Of a stretch of 59,393 nucleotides of DNA, positions 41,744-51,107 are shown piece after piece. Below the pieces are notes generated by a model. That model searched no databases. It was given only the letters and a program-made list of their open reading frames with translations, and was not told the DNA's origin. How positions within the stretch are numbered: position 1 is the first letter of the stretch; each line of letters begins with the position of its first letter. The stretch spans positions 1 to 59,393 of the forward strand of contig NZ_JAIVKN010000007.1 of the NCBI RefSeq assembly GCF_020524025.1. Reading direction: 5' to 3'. The position numbers and the translations under genes are program-made. The stretch comes from Halobacillus litoralis (lineage in GTDB: Bacteria; Bacillota; Bacilli; Bacillales; Halobacillaceae).

Positions 41744-41768
41744 GAAAAAACCCGCAGAACGGGTTTTT
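41744..41768 (-). terminator. Terminator between secE and nusG
   Basis: Minus-strand AAAAACCCG, TTCTG loop, CGGGTTTTTTC. Short but with a good T run, so rpmGB-secE and nusG may be partly separate units. Confidence 0.75.
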
Positions 41769-41812
41769 GTAAGTCTATCTCCTATTATAGCATAAAATCC
41801 ACTCTACTATTC

Positions 41813-41983
41813 TTAAGCAATGAGTTCAAGCACTTGGGAAATCCCAAGATCTACAATAGCGAAGAACACAGCCACGAAAATGACAGTAAATAAAACAGTA
41901 ATTGTATAGCGGGTCAATTCCTGTCCCTTAGGCCAGCTTACCTTTTTCATTTCTCGTGCTACATTCTTAAAAAACTTAAACAT
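41813..41983 (-). CDS. secE: Protein translocase subunit SecE
   Basis: 56 aa, the minimal one-helix form of Firmicutes. MFKFFKNVAREMKKVSWPKG, the amphipathic helix with the conserved KKVSWP motif, then one membrane helix (about 28-47). It clamps SecY. ATG with GGGGGT about 9 bases upstream. It lies between rpmGB and nusG, as in B. subtilis. Confidence 0.96.
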   Translation of the reverse strand: MFKFFKNVAREMKKVSWPKGQELTRYTITVLFTVIFVAVFFAIVDLGISQVLELIA

Positions 41984-42023
41984 CCTACAATACCCCCAAA
42001 CTTTCGCCTACTGGCAGCTTTCT

Positions 42024-42173
42024 CTATTTTGTCTCTCGATGCAAAGTATGTTCGCCGCAGTTTTTGCAGAACTTTCGAACCTCAAGACGTTCAGATTGGT
42101 TAGATCGGTTTTTATATGAACTATAGTTTCGATTTTGACATTTTGTACAAGCCAATATGACTTTTTTTCTCAA
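42024..42173 (-). CDS. rpmGB: Ribosomal protein L33, zinc form (bL33)
   Basis: 49 aa: [20 protein letters not shown], then [29 protein letters not shown] (given in two parts with the second shortened to [16 protein letters not shown] as key segment). Both Cys-x2-Cys pairs are kept (C+ form). It starts with TTG, 7 bases after GAGGT, and that site is inside a hairpin at 42181-42197. Confidence 0.95.
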   Translation of the reverse strand: MRKKVILACTKCQNRNYSSYKNRSNQSERLEVRKFCKNCGEHTLHRETK

Positions 42174-42180
42174 TTCCGAC

Positions 42181-42197
42181 ACCTCGATTGTAGAGGT
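42181..42197 (-). promoter_or_regulatory. Hairpin covering the rpmGB ribosome binding site
   Basis: Minus-strand ACCTC, 7-base loop, GAGGT. The 3' arm is the Shine-Dalgarno sequence of rpmGB itself. Confidence 0.6.
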
Positions 42198-42213
42198 TTA
42201 CGTTTACTCAATT

Positions 42214-42242
42214 AATGTAGCACTCTTACTTATGACTGTCAA
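42214..42242 (-). promoter_or_regulatory. Sigma-A promoter of rpmGB-secE
   Basis: Minus-strand TTGACA (42237-42242), 17 bases, TACATT (42214-42219), just past the sigH stop. Confidence 0.75.
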
Positions 42243-42249
42243 TGCAGCC

Positions 42250-42906
42250 TTAAAGCGTAATCTCATTGACTTCCAAGTACTTTTCGAGCTTTCTTTTCAC
42301 CCGTTGAAGTGCATTATCAATAGATTTTACATGACGGTCCAGCTCAACTGAAATCTCTTGATAAGATCGTCCATCCAGATAGAGAGCCAGTACTTTTCTT
42401 TCAAGATCACTTAACAATTCAGACATCTTTTCTTCCATATCGGCAAACTTTTCCTTGTTTACGATTAGCTCCTGAGGGTCAATAGCTTTAGACCCGGCAA
42501 TGACATCAAGCAATGTACGATCTGACTCTTCATCATAGATAGGCTTGTCCAAAGAAACGTAGGAGTTTAAAGGGATATGTTTCTGTCTAGTGGCGGTTTT
42601 AATAGCGGTAATAATCTGGCGGGTGACACATAACTCTGCAAATGCTTTAAAAGAAGAGAGTTTCCCTTCTCTGTAATCACGGATCGCTTTGTAAAGACCA
42701 ATCATGCCTTCCTGGACGATATCTTCCCGGTCTGCGCCAATTAGGAAATATGTCCGAGCTTTAGCCCGAACAAAATTCTTATACTTGTTGATCAAGTAAT
42801 CAAGCGCCTGGACCTGCCCCTGATTAATCTTTTCAACGATCGCCTCATCTTCAAGTTTGCTAAGATCCAACTCGTTGGTGCTTTTCTCCGTTTGTAAGAT
42901 GCTCAC
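42250..42906 (-). CDS. sigH: RNA polymerase sigma factor SigH (sigma-30, Spo0H)
   Basis: 218 aa. Region 2 (about 30-100, LINKYKNFVRAKARTYFLIGADREDIVQEGMIGLYKAIRDY, abbreviated) and region 4 (about 150-205, LSDLERKVLALYLDGRSYQEIS). SigH transcribes early sporulation and competence genes such as spo0A and kinA in B. subtilis. Starts with GTG 8 bases after GGAGG. It has a strong upstream sigma-A promoter. Confidence 0.96.
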   Translation of the reverse strand: MSILQTEKSTNELDLSKLEDEAIVEKINQGQVQALDYLINKYKNFVRAKARTYFLIGADREDIVQEGMIGLYKAIRDYREGKLSSFKAFAELCVTRQIITAIKTATRQKHIPLNSYVSLDKPIYDEESDRTLLDVIAGSKAIDPQELIVNKEKFADMEEKMSELLSDLERKVLALYLDGRSYQEISVELDRHVKSIDNALQRVKRKLEKYLEVNEITL

Positions 42907-42944
42907 ACAGGATCCCTCCGACCGTGCTACCTCAATATAGCAAT

Positions 42945-42974
42945 ATTATACAGTAAGCGCTTGAAAAGCGTCAA
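42945..42974 (-). promoter_or_regulatory. Sigma-A promoter of sigH
   Basis: Minus-strand TTGACG (42969-42974), 18 bases, TATAAT (42945-42950). In B. subtilis this promoter is repressed by AbrB; no specific site is visible here. Confidence 0.78.
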
Positions 42975-42987
42975 CAAGTTGTCAGAA

Positions 42988-43497
42988 TTATTTATCTCCT
43001 CTCCGCCATTTCTCGAACAATTCCCGCATTTCTTTTTTAATAGGAATCTTCGACTGATAGGGGTATTGGTTCTGGCTTTCTACATCTTTCTCTATCTGAT
43101 TTTCTATGTTTTTCAGCTCTATATGAAGCTCTCTTGCAGATTTCCGGAATGCTCCCTGCCCAAAAATCGTACGCTGTTCAGCATAATCCGATGTAGCTAC
43201 GTACACCTGTGTACGGACATCATTCAATTCACCGGCAAGTTTTTCAATGCGTTCATCAGCTGTTTCATTCTCTTTCGTAAAGATTACTTCAACTTTGTAA
43301 TTTTTTTGTTTTTTTTCAAGACCACGAACATGATAGGCGTCAAAAACAATGATGATACGATCGCCAGTATAAGATTGGTACTCAGCCATCATTTCTATAA
43401 GCAGGTCCCTGGCCTGGCCAAGGTCTTGTTCTTTCAGCCTTTGTAGCTCAGACCAAGCACCAATCATGTTGTAACCATCTACGATAAGGACATTCAT
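42988..43497 (-). CDS. rae1: Ribosome-associated A-site endonuclease Rae1 (YacP)
   Basis: 169 aa NYN/PIN-like nuclease: LIVDGYNMIGAW (metal Asp near the N-terminus), IIIVFDAYHVRG, KENETADERIEKL and VATSDYAEQ carry the acidic residues of the fold. Rae1 of B. subtilis cuts mRNA in the ribosomal A site in a translation-dependent way. ATG with GGGTGATT; 3 bases after rlmB. Confidence 0.92.
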   Translation of the reverse strand: MNVLIVDGYNMIGAWSELQRLKEQDLGQARDLLIEMMAEYQSYTGDRIIIVFDAYHVRGLEKKQKNYKVEVIFTKENETADERIEKLAGELNDVRTQVYVATSDYAEQRTIFGQGAFRKSARELHIELKNIENQIEKDVESQNQYPYQSKIPIKKEMRELFEKWRRGDK

Positions 43498-43500
43498 TTG

Positions 43501-44247
43501 TTAATCACCCAGTGGGTGACGCTTTCGGAAGACTTCGTACATTAGTAAAGACGCAGAGACAGAAGCATTCAGCGATGTAACCTTTCCGACCATTGGTAAA
43601 CTTACGGTCCAATCACACTTTTCCTTAGTTAATCGACTCATTCCACGGCCCTCACTGCCTATAACTAAGGCTATAGGCATATTACCGTCAAGCTGTCGAT
43701 AATCTTCTGTTCCACCTGCATCTGTACCTACTACCCATACAAAACGTTCTTTAAGTTCATCAATAGTACGAGCAAGATTCGTTACACGAGCAACCGGAAT
43801 ATGTTCAATAGCCCCGGTGGATGTTTTCGCTACTGTGGCTGTCAGGGCAACAGAACGTCTTTTTGGAATAATTACTCCATGAACTCCACTTGCATCGGCC
43901 GTTCTCAATATGGATCCCAAATTATGCGGGTCTTCAAGTTCATCACAAATAATGAAAAAAGGAGCTTCCCCTTTCTCTTCTGCTTTCGCAAAAAGATCTT
44001 CTATATCGCTGTACTCGTATGCTGCAACAGAAGCTATAACACCCTGATGATTCCCGTCAACCAGCTGGTCAATTTTCTTTTTAGGCACCTTTTGTACAAG
44101 AACACCTTGTTCTTTGGCCAACTGATCCAGCTTTTTATACGCTTGGTATTGAAGCTGATCGGAAACCATCACCTTATTAATTGATCGTCCTGAACGGATG
44201 GCTTCCTGTACAGGGTTTTTACCGATAATCCACTCTCCACTACTCAT
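43501..44247 (-). CDS. rlmB: 23S rRNA (guanosine-2251-2'-O)-methyltransferase RlmB
   Basis: 248 aa SpoU/TrmH-type knotted methyltransferase. N-terminal substrate domain (GKNPVQEAIRSGRSINKVMV), then DELEDPHNLGSILRTADASGVHGV, GSEGRGMSRL and the knot segment SLPMVGKVTSLNASVSASL. Modifies the P-loop region of 23S rRNA. It overlaps mrnC by 8 bases. Confidence 0.93.
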   Translation of the reverse strand: MSSGEWIIGKNPVQEAIRSGRSINKVMVSDQLQYQAYKKLDQLAKEQGVLVQKVPKKKIDQLVDGNHQGVIASVAAYEYSDIEDLFAKAEEKGEAPFFIICDELEDPHNLGSILRTADASGVHGVIIPKRRSVALTATVAKTSTGAIEHIPVARVTNLARTIDELKERFVWVVGTDAGGTEDYRQLDGNMPIALVIGSEGRGMSRLTKEKCDWTVSLPMVGKVTSLNASVSASLLMYEVFRKRHPLGD

Positions 44248-44650
44248 TTAACTCACTCCTTCCTTCGACAACTTTTACTGCATGGTCAATGAGCGTCTCC
44301 AGCCTTTCTGTTTGACCAGACAAGTAGAGAAATCCCAAAACCGCTTCAAAAGCCGTAGAATATCTGTACGTTTGTACATTTGTATTTTTCGGGACAGAGC
44401 CTGATTTTGCATTTCTCCCCCGACGTAAAACCCCTTCTTCTTCTTCCGTTAAAAGGTTACTTTCCTGCCAGGCTTGGACAACTTTGGCCTGGGCTGCCGC
44501 AGACACAAACTGAATTGCAGCCTGATGTAAGTGCTGGGGCTTTATTTCTCCCTGCTCAAGTAAATGGCGACGCACATAAAGCTCATAAACAGAATCGCCC
44601 ATATAAGCGAGGGCAAGACTCTTCATTTGTTTGACATTTGAAAGTGTCAT
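44240..44650 (-). CDS. mrnC: Mini-ribonuclease 3 (Mini-III)
   Basis: 136 aa RNase III-type catalytic domain with no double-stranded RNA-binding domain. LALAYMGDSVYELYVRRHLL holds the catalytic Asp and Glu; the second acidic site is in YSTAFEAVLGFLYLSG. Matures 23S rRNA ends, with L3 as cofactor in B. subtilis. ATG, GGGGGTAAAGG upstream, 4 bases after cysS. Confidence 0.95.
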   Translation of the reverse strand: MTLSNVKQMKSLALAYMGDSVYELYVRRHLLEQGEIKPQHLHQAAIQFVSAAAQAKVVQAWQESNLLTEEEEGVLRRGRNAKSGSVPKNTNVQTYRYSTAFEAVLGFLYLSGQTERLETLIDHAVKVVEGRSELNE

Positions 44651-44654
44651 ACCT

Positions 44655-46052
44655 TTACCCCCGCTTCCAGCGCGTTCCCTGTGAAGTATCTTCCAGGATA
44701 ATGTTACGGTCTTTTAATTCATCACGGATTTGATCGGCACGTTCAAAGTCCCGATTTTTTCTAGCTTGCTTCCGCTCTTCGAGAAGCGCATCAATCTCCT
44801 CATCGAGTAGTTCTTCCTGAGAACTTAGGACAATGCCCAATACCCCTGCCAATTCCTCAAAGGCTTCTTCGAAAGCACGTAGAACTTTTTCATGCGTCTG
44901 TTCTTCCTGCAGGTATAAATTAGCAGTTTTAGTTAAATCAAAAAGTACAGATATGGCATTAGCTGTATTAAAGTCGTCATCCATCTCTTTAATGAATTGT
45001 TCTTTTAATTTCTCTACTTTTTCAATCCATGATAGATCTTCCTGCAGGTTCATACTTGTCGTCTTACGGTGCTGGATATTCTCATAGGCATTCTTAATGC
45101 GGTCAAAGCTGCTTTTAGCACCCTTCAGCAACTCATCACTAAAGTTAATTGGGTGGCGGTACTGCACACTCAACATAAAGAACCGGATGACCTGTGGATC
45201 ATGCTTCTTAACTAAGTCATGCGCAAGAATAAAGTTTCCAAGAGATTTTGACATTTTCTCGTTATCAATATTGATATATCCATTATGCATCCAATAGCGT
45301 GCAAAGGATTCTCCATTATGGGCTTCGGATTGTGCGATTTCGTTCTCGTGGTGTGGGAAAGTTAAATCCTGCCCTCCAGCATGAATATCTATCGTATCCC
45401 CGAGGTATTTCTTCGCCATTGCAGAACACTCAATGTGCCAGCCAGGACGACCGGTGCCCCAAGGACTCTCCCAGGTAATCTCGCCTTCTTTCGCGTTTTT
45501 CCAAAGCGTGAAATCAAGAGGGTCTTCTTTTTTATCTCCAACTTCGATTCGAGAACCAGAGCGCAGTTCATCCACAGATTGATGGGAAAGTTTTCCGTAA
45601 GAGTCGAATGAGCGGGTACGGAAATAAACGTCCCCGCCTGCTTCATAAGCGTACCCTTTATCAATTAAACCTTGGATAAAATCAACGATTTCATCCATAT
45701 TTTCTGTCACACGCGGATGATCGACGGCTTCTTTAACTCCAAGTGCTCCAACATCTTCTTTGTATGCAGCAATGAAGCGGTTGGCAATCTCTGTTACGCC
45801 TTCTCCCATTTCATTGGCTGCTTTAATTAACTTATCATCGACATCTGTAAAGTTTAAGACGTAGTGAACGTCGTACCCCCGGTATTCAAAATAGCGGCGG
45901 ACAGTGTCAAAAACGATTGCCGGTCTTGCGTTACCAATGTGAATGTAGTTGTATACCGTTGGTCCACATACATACATTTTTACTTTGCCTTCTTCTAAAG
46001 GCTGAAATGGTTCCTTTTTGCGAGTTAAGGTGTTATATATATTAATCGCCAT
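44655..46052 (-). CDS. cysS: Cysteinyl-tRNA synthetase
   Basis: 465 aa class I synthetase. Zinc ligand Cys29 in [13 protein letters not shown] (38-41), the zinc Cys in HIECSAM, KMSKS late in the Rossmann half, and DALR-type C-terminal helical domain. It overlaps the cysE end by 11 bases; both lie behind one cysteine T-box, so Cys synthesis and charging are regulated together. Confidence 0.97.
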   Translation of the reverse strand: MAINIYNTLTRKKEPFQPLEEGKVKMYVCGPTVYNYIHIGNARPAIVFDTVRRYFEYRGYDVHYVLNFTDVDDKLIKAANEMGEGVTEIANRFIAAYKEDVGALGVKEAVDHPRVTENMDEIVDFIQGLIDKGYAYEAGGDVYFRTRSFDSYGKLSHQSVDELRSGSRIEVGDKKEDPLDFTLWKNAKEGEITWESPWGTGRPGWHIECSAMAKKYLGDTIDIHAGGQDLTFPHHENEIAQSEAHNGESFARYWMHNGYINIDNEKMSKSLGNFILAHDLVKKHDPQVIRFFMLSVQYRHPINFSDELLKGAKSSFDRIKNAYENIQHRKTTSMNLQEDLSWIEKVEKLKEQFIKEMDDDFNTANAISVLFDLTKTANLYLQEEQTHEKVLRAFEEAFEELAGVLGIVLSSQEELLDEEIDALLEERKQARKNRDFERADQIRDELKDRNIILEDTSQGTRWKRG

Positions 46053-46701
46053 TTTGTTTCACTCCTTCTGTAACATTCATGTGTTCACGTAGTTGTTTAA
46101 TTTCTTTTTCAAGGATGTTCAACCGATCATAGACAGGGTCAGGGAGCTTATGGTGATCAAGGTTTTTCTGGACCTTCTTCCCATTTTGAATAACCACATG
46201 TCCGGGAATCCCTACTACAGTAGAGTTATTCGGAACATCTTTGAGAACGACAGAGCCTGCACCGACTTTCGAATTCTCACCAATTGTAATGGAGCCAAGC
46301 ACCTTAGCGCCTGTGGCTACAAGAGAGTTATCTAAAAGGGTTGGGTGCCTCTTTCCTTTTTCTTTCCCCGTACCCCCGAGCGTCACTCCTTGGAAGATCG
46401 TTACGTTATCACCAATCTCACAGGTTTCCCCAATGACAACTCCCATTCCGTGATCGATAAAGAAGCGACGGCCAATCTTAGCCCCAGGATGTATTTCTAT
46501 CCCCGTCAAGAAGCGGCTCCATTGAGAAATGAGCCTTGCCAAGAAGAAAAACTTACGTTTATGACAAGCATGGGCCACCCGGTGCGCCCAAATTGCATGT
46601 AAGCCTGAATACGTCAGAATTACCTCAATATATGAACGAGCAGCAGGATCCTGGTCAAACACCACATCTACATCTTCTTTAAACATTTTCATCAGCCCCA
46701 T
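46042..46701 (-). CDS. cysE: Serine O-acetyltransferase
   Basis: 219 aa. N-terminal helical part, then left-handed beta-helix hexapeptide repeats (about 65-170: [41 protein letters not shown], quoted as key segments [16 protein letters not shown] and [15 protein letters not shown]). Makes O-acetylserine, the cysteine precursor. I start at the ATG of [10 protein letters not shown] with AAGGAGGGG upstream; the open frame 22 codons further begins inside the T-box terminator. Confidence 0.96.
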   Translation of the reverse strand: MGLMKMFKEDVDVVFDQDPAARSYIEVILTYSGLHAIWAHRVAHACHKRKFFFLARLISQWSRFLTGIEIHPGAKIGRRFFIDHGMGVVIGETCEIGDNVTIFQGVTLGGTGKEKGKRHPTLLDNSLVATGAKVLGSITIGENSKVGAGSVVLKDVPNNSTVVGIPGHVVIQNGKKVQKNLDHHKLPDPVYDRLNILEKEIKQLREHMNVTEGVKQNGD

Positions 46702-46737
46702 ACTTGCTCCCCTCCTTAAAATGAACCATACGTGCAA

Positions 46738-46985
46738 TAAAAAAACGCGTCTCTGTGCCGACGGCACAGAGACGCGTTTTTACGTGGTCCCACTCTGTTT
46801 GGGAAAGTTTACACACTCTCCCCTCTTCAACCTCAGTAACGGAAGGCAACCGCCCCGGCATACTCTTATTTCAACCAAGGACTCAGAGGTGCATTTCAAA
46901 GCGTGCTCAACGAACCACTTCCAGCCTCAGTGATTCTCTCTGTGGAAGAGCCATGACTTTTACTTCTCCTCATCAACGTTTCGTA
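46738..46985 (-). promoter_or_regulatory. Cysteine-specific T-box leader of cysE-cysS
   Basis: Minus-strand T-box core AGTGGGACCACG (46782-46793) lies directly before a perfect 18-base terminator stem (46741-46779) with T7. The specifier loop reads GAAATGCACC, giving the Cys codon TGC (46891-46893). Uncharged tRNA-Cys should favour the antiterminator and switch on cysE-cysS. This accounts for most of the 328-base gltX-cysE gap. Confidence 0.93.
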
Positions 46986-47029
46986 TAGGTAACTCTACTA
47001 TATGATATTATCCCAAGGTTGTGAACAAT

Positions 47030-48499
47030 TTAACCTTGTAATTTATTTAATACATCATCAAGGCGCACGATTACCGTTTCAAGACCGAGCAGATGAATAG
47101 CGTTTGGAAGCTCAGGGCCATGAGTCTGTCCAGTCGTAGCAACACGAACAGGCATGAATAATTTCTTACCCTTATGTCCTGTTTCTTTCTGGACAGCCTT
47201 CACCTGCGCTTTAATATTTTCCGGTGTGAATTCATCCAGCTCTTGAAGGTTCTTCTTGAATGTTTCCAGAACTTCAGGAACTTGTTCCCCTTGAAGTACC
47301 TCCATAGCCGCTTCATCATACTGAATCTCTTTCTTGAAGAAAAGATCCGTAAGTTCTACAATTTCCGCACCATAGTTTAATTGTTCTTGATAAAGAGCAA
47401 TTAATTCGCGCGTCCATTTCTGATCTGCATCACTCATGTCTTCTGATAAACGTCCTGCTTCGACTAAGTGAGGGAGAGCAAGCTCAACTACACGATCCAA
47501 ATCAGCCGTTTTAATATATTGGTTGTTCATCCATTTCAGCTTCGCTGCGTCGAATACAGCCGGAGAAGTTGATAAACGTTCTGCATCAAAGATATCAATT
47601 AATTTTTCCTGAGTGAAGATCTCTTCTTCCCCTACCGGAGACCAGCCAAGAAGGGTGATGAAGTTAAACAGTGCTTCCGGCAGATAGCCTAAGTTTTTGT
47701 ACTGCTCGATAAACTGAAGAATGTGTTCATCGCGTTTACTTAATTTCTTGCGTTCCTCATTAAGGATCAGCGTCATATGTCCGAATTTCGGAGGTTCCCA
47801 GCCGAAAGCTTCGTATACCATCATCTGCTTGGGTGTATTGGAAATATGCTCTTCGCCACGTAGAACATGAGTAATGTTCATTAAATAGTCATCAATCGCA
47901 ACAGCAAAATTGTACGTAGGTGTTCCGTTTTTCTTAACGATGACCCAATCGCCGAAATCACCAGATTCAAACGTAATTTCTTCTCTTACGATATCGTTAA
48001 AAGTGTACGTATGGTTCTCAGGCACACGGATACGAATACTTGGCTGACGGCCTTCCGCTTCAAATTGCGCGATCTGCTCCTCAGTTAGGTCGCGGTGGGC
48101 ACCAGAATACTTCGGAGCCTCTCCTCGTGCCATCTGCGCTTCACGTTCAGCTTCTAATTCTTCTTCTGTCACATAGCACTTGTAGGCAAGTCCACGCTCC
48201 AACAGTTCATCCACATATTTCTTGTAAATATCAAGGCGTTCCATCTGACGGTAAGGTCCATATTCTCCACCTTTATCCGGGCTTTCATCCCATTCGATAC
48301 CAAGCCAGTTGAGATAATTGAGCTGGCTCTGCTCTCCACCTTCTACATTTCGCTTTTCATCCGTATCCTCAATACGAATTACCATCTTACCTCCAGCGTT
48401 TCTAGCATACAGGTAATTGAATAGAGCTGTCCTGGCATTACCAATGTGCAGGTGCCCTGTTGGACTTGGTGCATAACGCACTCGAACTTCATTTGACAT
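47030..48499 (-). CDS. gltX: Glutamyl-tRNA synthetase
   Basis: 489 aa class I synthetase. HIGN (18-21) in [20 protein letters not shown] and KLSKR (252-256) signatures, with full anticodon-binding domain. In Bacillaceae, which use the amidotransferase route, the enzyme normally charges both tRNA-Glu and tRNA-Gln. ATG with AAAGGAG. 58 bases after ispDF; no terminator between them. Confidence 0.97.
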   Translation of the reverse strand: MSNEVRVRYAPSPTGHLHIGNARTALFNYLYARNAGGKMVIRIEDTDEKRNVEGGEQSQLNYLNWLGIEWDESPDKGGEYGPYRQMERLDIYKKYVDELLERGLAYKCYVTEEELEAEREAQMARGEAPKYSGAHRDLTEEQIAQFEAEGRQPSIRIRVPENHTYTFNDIVREEITFESGDFGDWVIVKKNGTPTYNFAVAIDDYLMNITHVLRGEEHISNTPKQMMVYEAFGWEPPKFGHMTLILNEERKKLSKRDEHILQFIEQYKNLGYLPEALFNFITLLGWSPVGEEEIFTQEKLIDIFDAERLSTSPAVFDAAKLKWMNNQYIKTADLDRVVELALPHLVEAGRLSEDMSDADQKWTRELIALYQEQLNYGAEIVELTDLFFKKEIQYDEAAMEVLQGEQVPEVLETFKKNLQELDEFTPENIKAQVKAVQKETGHKGKKLFMPVRVATTGQTHGPELPNAIHLLGLETVIVRLDDVLNKLQG

Positions 48500-48557
48500 A
48501 ATTGTTCTCCTTTCATCATTCCGGTCTTTATCCTTGAACTATTTTATCATTTTTTGT

Positions 48558-49748
48558 CTAAGAATGCTGACTATTTTGCAACAGAACTACAGCTTGTGCA
48601 GCTATACCTTCTTTACGCCCGGCAAACCCTAGTTTCTCTGTTGTTGTCGCTTTAATGTTTATACGAGATTCCTCGGTTCCTAGAAGGGTTGCGATATTCT
48701 TCCTGATCGTATCGATATAAGGTGCCATTTTTGGGGCTTGTGCAATGACGGTGCAATCCATGTTCCCAAGTTCAAATCCACGCTCTGTAATTATGCCCCA
48801 TACATGCTGCAGCAGCCGACCGGAGTCAGCGTCTTTAAACTCAGGATCTGTGTCAGGAAAATGCTTGCCGATATCCCCTTCTCCAATTGCTCCAAGGCAG
48901 GCGTCCGCGATTGTATGGAGTAAAACATCCGCGTCCGAATGGCCTAACAACCCTTTTTCGTATGGAATCTCTATTCCACCAATAATGCACGGACGGCCTT
49001 CGGTGAGCTGATGTACATCAAATCCCTGTCCTATTCGAAACATCGGATCATCCCCTATCTTTTCTTCTTTTTGATTGTTTATATAGGCTTCCGCCTTATG
49101 TAAATCCTCAGGAGTCGTTAATTTTATATTGTCGTAACTTCCCTCAACAATGGCTACTTCTCTTCCCATCCGCTCTACTAAAGAAGCATCATCTGTGCCG
49201 TAGTATCCACGTTTGTTCGCTTGTTCATGCGCGTCATAGATCAAATCAAATGCAAAAGACTGCGGAGTCTGCGCTGCCCACAGTGTATGACGATCAAGAG
49301 TCGTTAACCGGTTTCCATCTCTTTGCTTAATTGTATCTGTTACAGGAACAGCGAGTAGAGCCGCTTCTTTTTCCAGTGTCGTCGCCGCCAGCTGATGGAG
49401 CAGTTCTTTTGAAACAAAGGGCCTTGCACCATCATGAATAAAAACAGGAAGATCTACGTTTGTAACTACCGACAAACCTGCAAAAACACTATCTTGCCTT
49501 TCTGCTCCCCCATCTACCAATCGAATCTCTTTTTCTATTGGATAATCGAGCAGCAATTGTTCCATTTGCGAACGCTCCCGCTTATTTGTTACTAAAATAA
49601 GCTCTTCGCACCATTCATCCCTTTCGAATAACTGAAGGGTATGCATAATCAGCGGTTTCTGATTTATCATTAAAAATTGCTTGTTGCGCCCGGCAAGCAT
49701 GCGTTTGCCCTGCCCAGCCGCAAGTACGATCGCTGTATATTTTGTCAT
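48558..49748 (-). CDS. ispDF: Bifunctional IspD-IspF (MEP cytidylyltransferase / MEcPP synthase)
   Basis: 396 aa fusion for two non-consecutive steps of the non-mevalonate isoprenoid pathway. Residues 1-222 are Isp[10 protein letters not shown] (9-17), [25 protein letters not shown]. Residues 236-396 are Isp[14 protein letters not shown] with metal Asp244 and His246, [11 protein letters not shown], and [21 protein letters not shown] charged 13-residue linker joins them with no stop codon. ATG start with AAGGTGG; the open frame 23 codons upstream has no ribosome binding site. AGGGG sits 8 bases before the internal ATG of IspF (49043), so a separate IspF may also be made. B. subtilis has two genes here. 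Confidence 0.93.
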   Translation of the reverse strand: MTKYTAIVLAAGQGKRMLAGRNKQFLMINQKPLIMHTLQLFERDEWCEELILVTNKRERSQMEQLLLDYPIEKEIRLVDGGAERQDSVFAGLSVVTNVDLPVFIHDGARPFVSKELLHQLAATTLEKEAALLAVPVTDTIKQRDGNRLTTLDRHTLWAAQTPQSFAFDLIYDAHEQANKRGYYGTDDASLVERMGREVAIVEGSYDNIKLTTPEDLHKAEAYINNQKEEKIGDDPMFRIGQGFDVHQLTEGRPCIIGGIEIPYEKGLLGHSDADVLLHTIADACLGAIGEGDIGKHFPDTDPEFKDADSGRLLQHVWGIITERGFELGNMDCTVIAQAPKMAPYIDTIRKNIATLLGTEESRINIKATTTEKLGFAGRKEGIAAQAVVLLQNSQHS

Positions 49749-49856
49749 AGTATCCACCTTGAGCTTCAAAAGCTTTTTGTTAAGATCCTCAGAAACAACA
49801 AAAGCGATAACACGCATGTTATCACTTTTGCCATTCTCTATTTGTTTATACCGTTT

Positions 49857-50954
49857 TTATAAAGCTTTTTCAAGTGATTTCGGTTTAGCAAAAATCATAC
49901 GTCCTGCTGATGTCTGCAGCACACTGGTGACCACTACTTCAATAGTCTTCCCAATGTAATCTTTTCCTTCTTCTACGACAATCATGGTGCCATCGTCTAG
50001 ATAAGCAACCCCTTGATTTTGTTCCTTCCCGTCCTTGATGACTTGAATCTTCATCTCTTCTCCAGGAAGAACAACCGGCTTCACAGCATTTGCCAGGTCG
50101 TTAATATTTAAGACTTGGACATTTTGAAACTCACAGACTTTATTTAAATTAAAATCATTCGTTACAACAATTCCGTTCATGACTTTCGCGAGTTTCACAA
50201 GCTTACTGTCCACTTCCTGAATATCTTCAAAGTCCCCTTCATATATCTCCACATTTACAGGAAGATCTTTTTGAAGACGGTTAAGTATATCCAGACCTCG
50301 TCGACCACGATTTCTCTTTAGTCCGTCAGATGAATCGGCAATGTGCTGCAATTCTTCCAATACGAATTGAGGAATGACAATGGTTCCTTCCAAGAAATGC
50401 GTTTCGCATATATCTGCAATTCTTCCATCGATGATGACACTTGTATCCAGTATTTTTCTTTTGGGAATTAAGGAAGAATCGACTTTTTCATTCGCTTGAG
50501 AATCCTCATCTTCCGGCTTTCTATCCTTCTTGGACACTAAACTTAAAAATTCATCCTTCCGTTTAAAGCCAACTTGAAAACCTAAGTAACCAAGTAAAAC
50601 GGTTAAAGCAATAGGTACAACCTGATTAATAACCTGGATCTGAATATCTTGTACAAACACATTGATTAGATAGGCGATAAGTAGACCAACAATTAAACCA
50701 AGACTTCCAAACAATAGGTCTGGTACCGGGGCTCGAACTAATGAGTCTTCCACCCACCTGATAAAATCCACAATATAGTCCACGACCCAAAATGTTAATA
50801 AAAATAAAATAAGTGCTCCTAGTACGGCTCCAAGGACGGATTGTATCCAAACCTGCCAAGTAAGCCCCATGGTTGTAAATAGCTCTGGAAAATAGAGGTA
50901 ACCGATTGTTCCGCCGGTTATTACAATAAACAACTGTACGATACGTTTAAGCAC
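49857..50954 (-). CDS. PIN/TRAM-domain membrane protein YacL
   Basis: 365 aa. Four N-terminal membrane helices (about 4-24, 31-56, 77-100, 108-127), then a PIN nuclease-like domain (about 170-290: [23 protein letters not shown] with the conserved Asp, [11 protein letters not shown]) and a TRAM RNA-binding domain (about 295-355). Biological target unknown. Starts with GTG 9 bases after GGAGG. Two promoters lie between it and disA. Confidence 0.88.
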   Translation of the reverse strand: MLKRIVQLFIVITGGTIGYLYFPELFTTMGLTWQVWIQSVLGAVLGALILFLLTFWVVDYIVDFIRWVEDSLVRAPVPDLLFGSLGLIVGLLIAYLINVFVQDIQIQVINQVVPIALTVLLGYLGFQVGFKRKDEFLSLVSKKDRKPEDEDSQANEKVDSSLIPKRKILDTSVIIDGRIADICETHFLEGTIVIPQFVLEELQHIADSSDGLKRNRGRRGLDILNRLQKDLPVNVEIYEGDFEDIQEVDSKLVKLAKVMNGIVVTNDFNLNKVCEFQNVQVLNINDLANAVKPVVLPGEEMKIQVIKDGKEQNQGVAYLDDGTMIVVEEGKDYIGKTIEVVVTSVLQTSAGRMIFAKPKSLEKAL

Positions 50955-51029
50955 TTGTATTCACCTCCTCAATCACAGTATGACCAAACCTCACAACCAT
51001 TAATCATATAAATAGGAATGATGGTTTCT

Positions 51030-51058
51030 AACTTAGCACAACTTCCAAAATAAGTCAA
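51030..51058 (-). promoter_or_regulatory. yacL promoter, proximal
   Basis: Minus-strand TTGACT (51053-51058), 17 bases, TAAGTT (51030-51035). Shares the segment TTGACTTATT with the distal promoter. Confidence 0.6.
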
Positions 51059-51072
51059 CGAGCAAAACATCT

Positions 51073-51102
51073 ATAATACCATAGTCTTAGTTAATAAGTC
51101 AA
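51073..51102 (-). promoter_or_regulatory. yacL promoter, distal
   Basis: Minus-strand TTGACT (51097-51102), 18 bases, TATTAT (51073-51078), a few bases past the disA stop. Confidence 0.65.
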
Positions 51103-51107
51103 TATTC

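Noticed and set aside
46702-46767. Upstream extension of cysE (22 codons)
   Set aside because: Begins inside the T-box terminator hairpin; a strong ribosome binding site precedes the ATG at 46701.
49749-49817. Upstream extension of ispDF (23 codons)
   Set aside because: No ribosome binding site; AAGGTGG precedes the ATG at 49748, and IspD proteins begin right before the LAAGxGxR motif.
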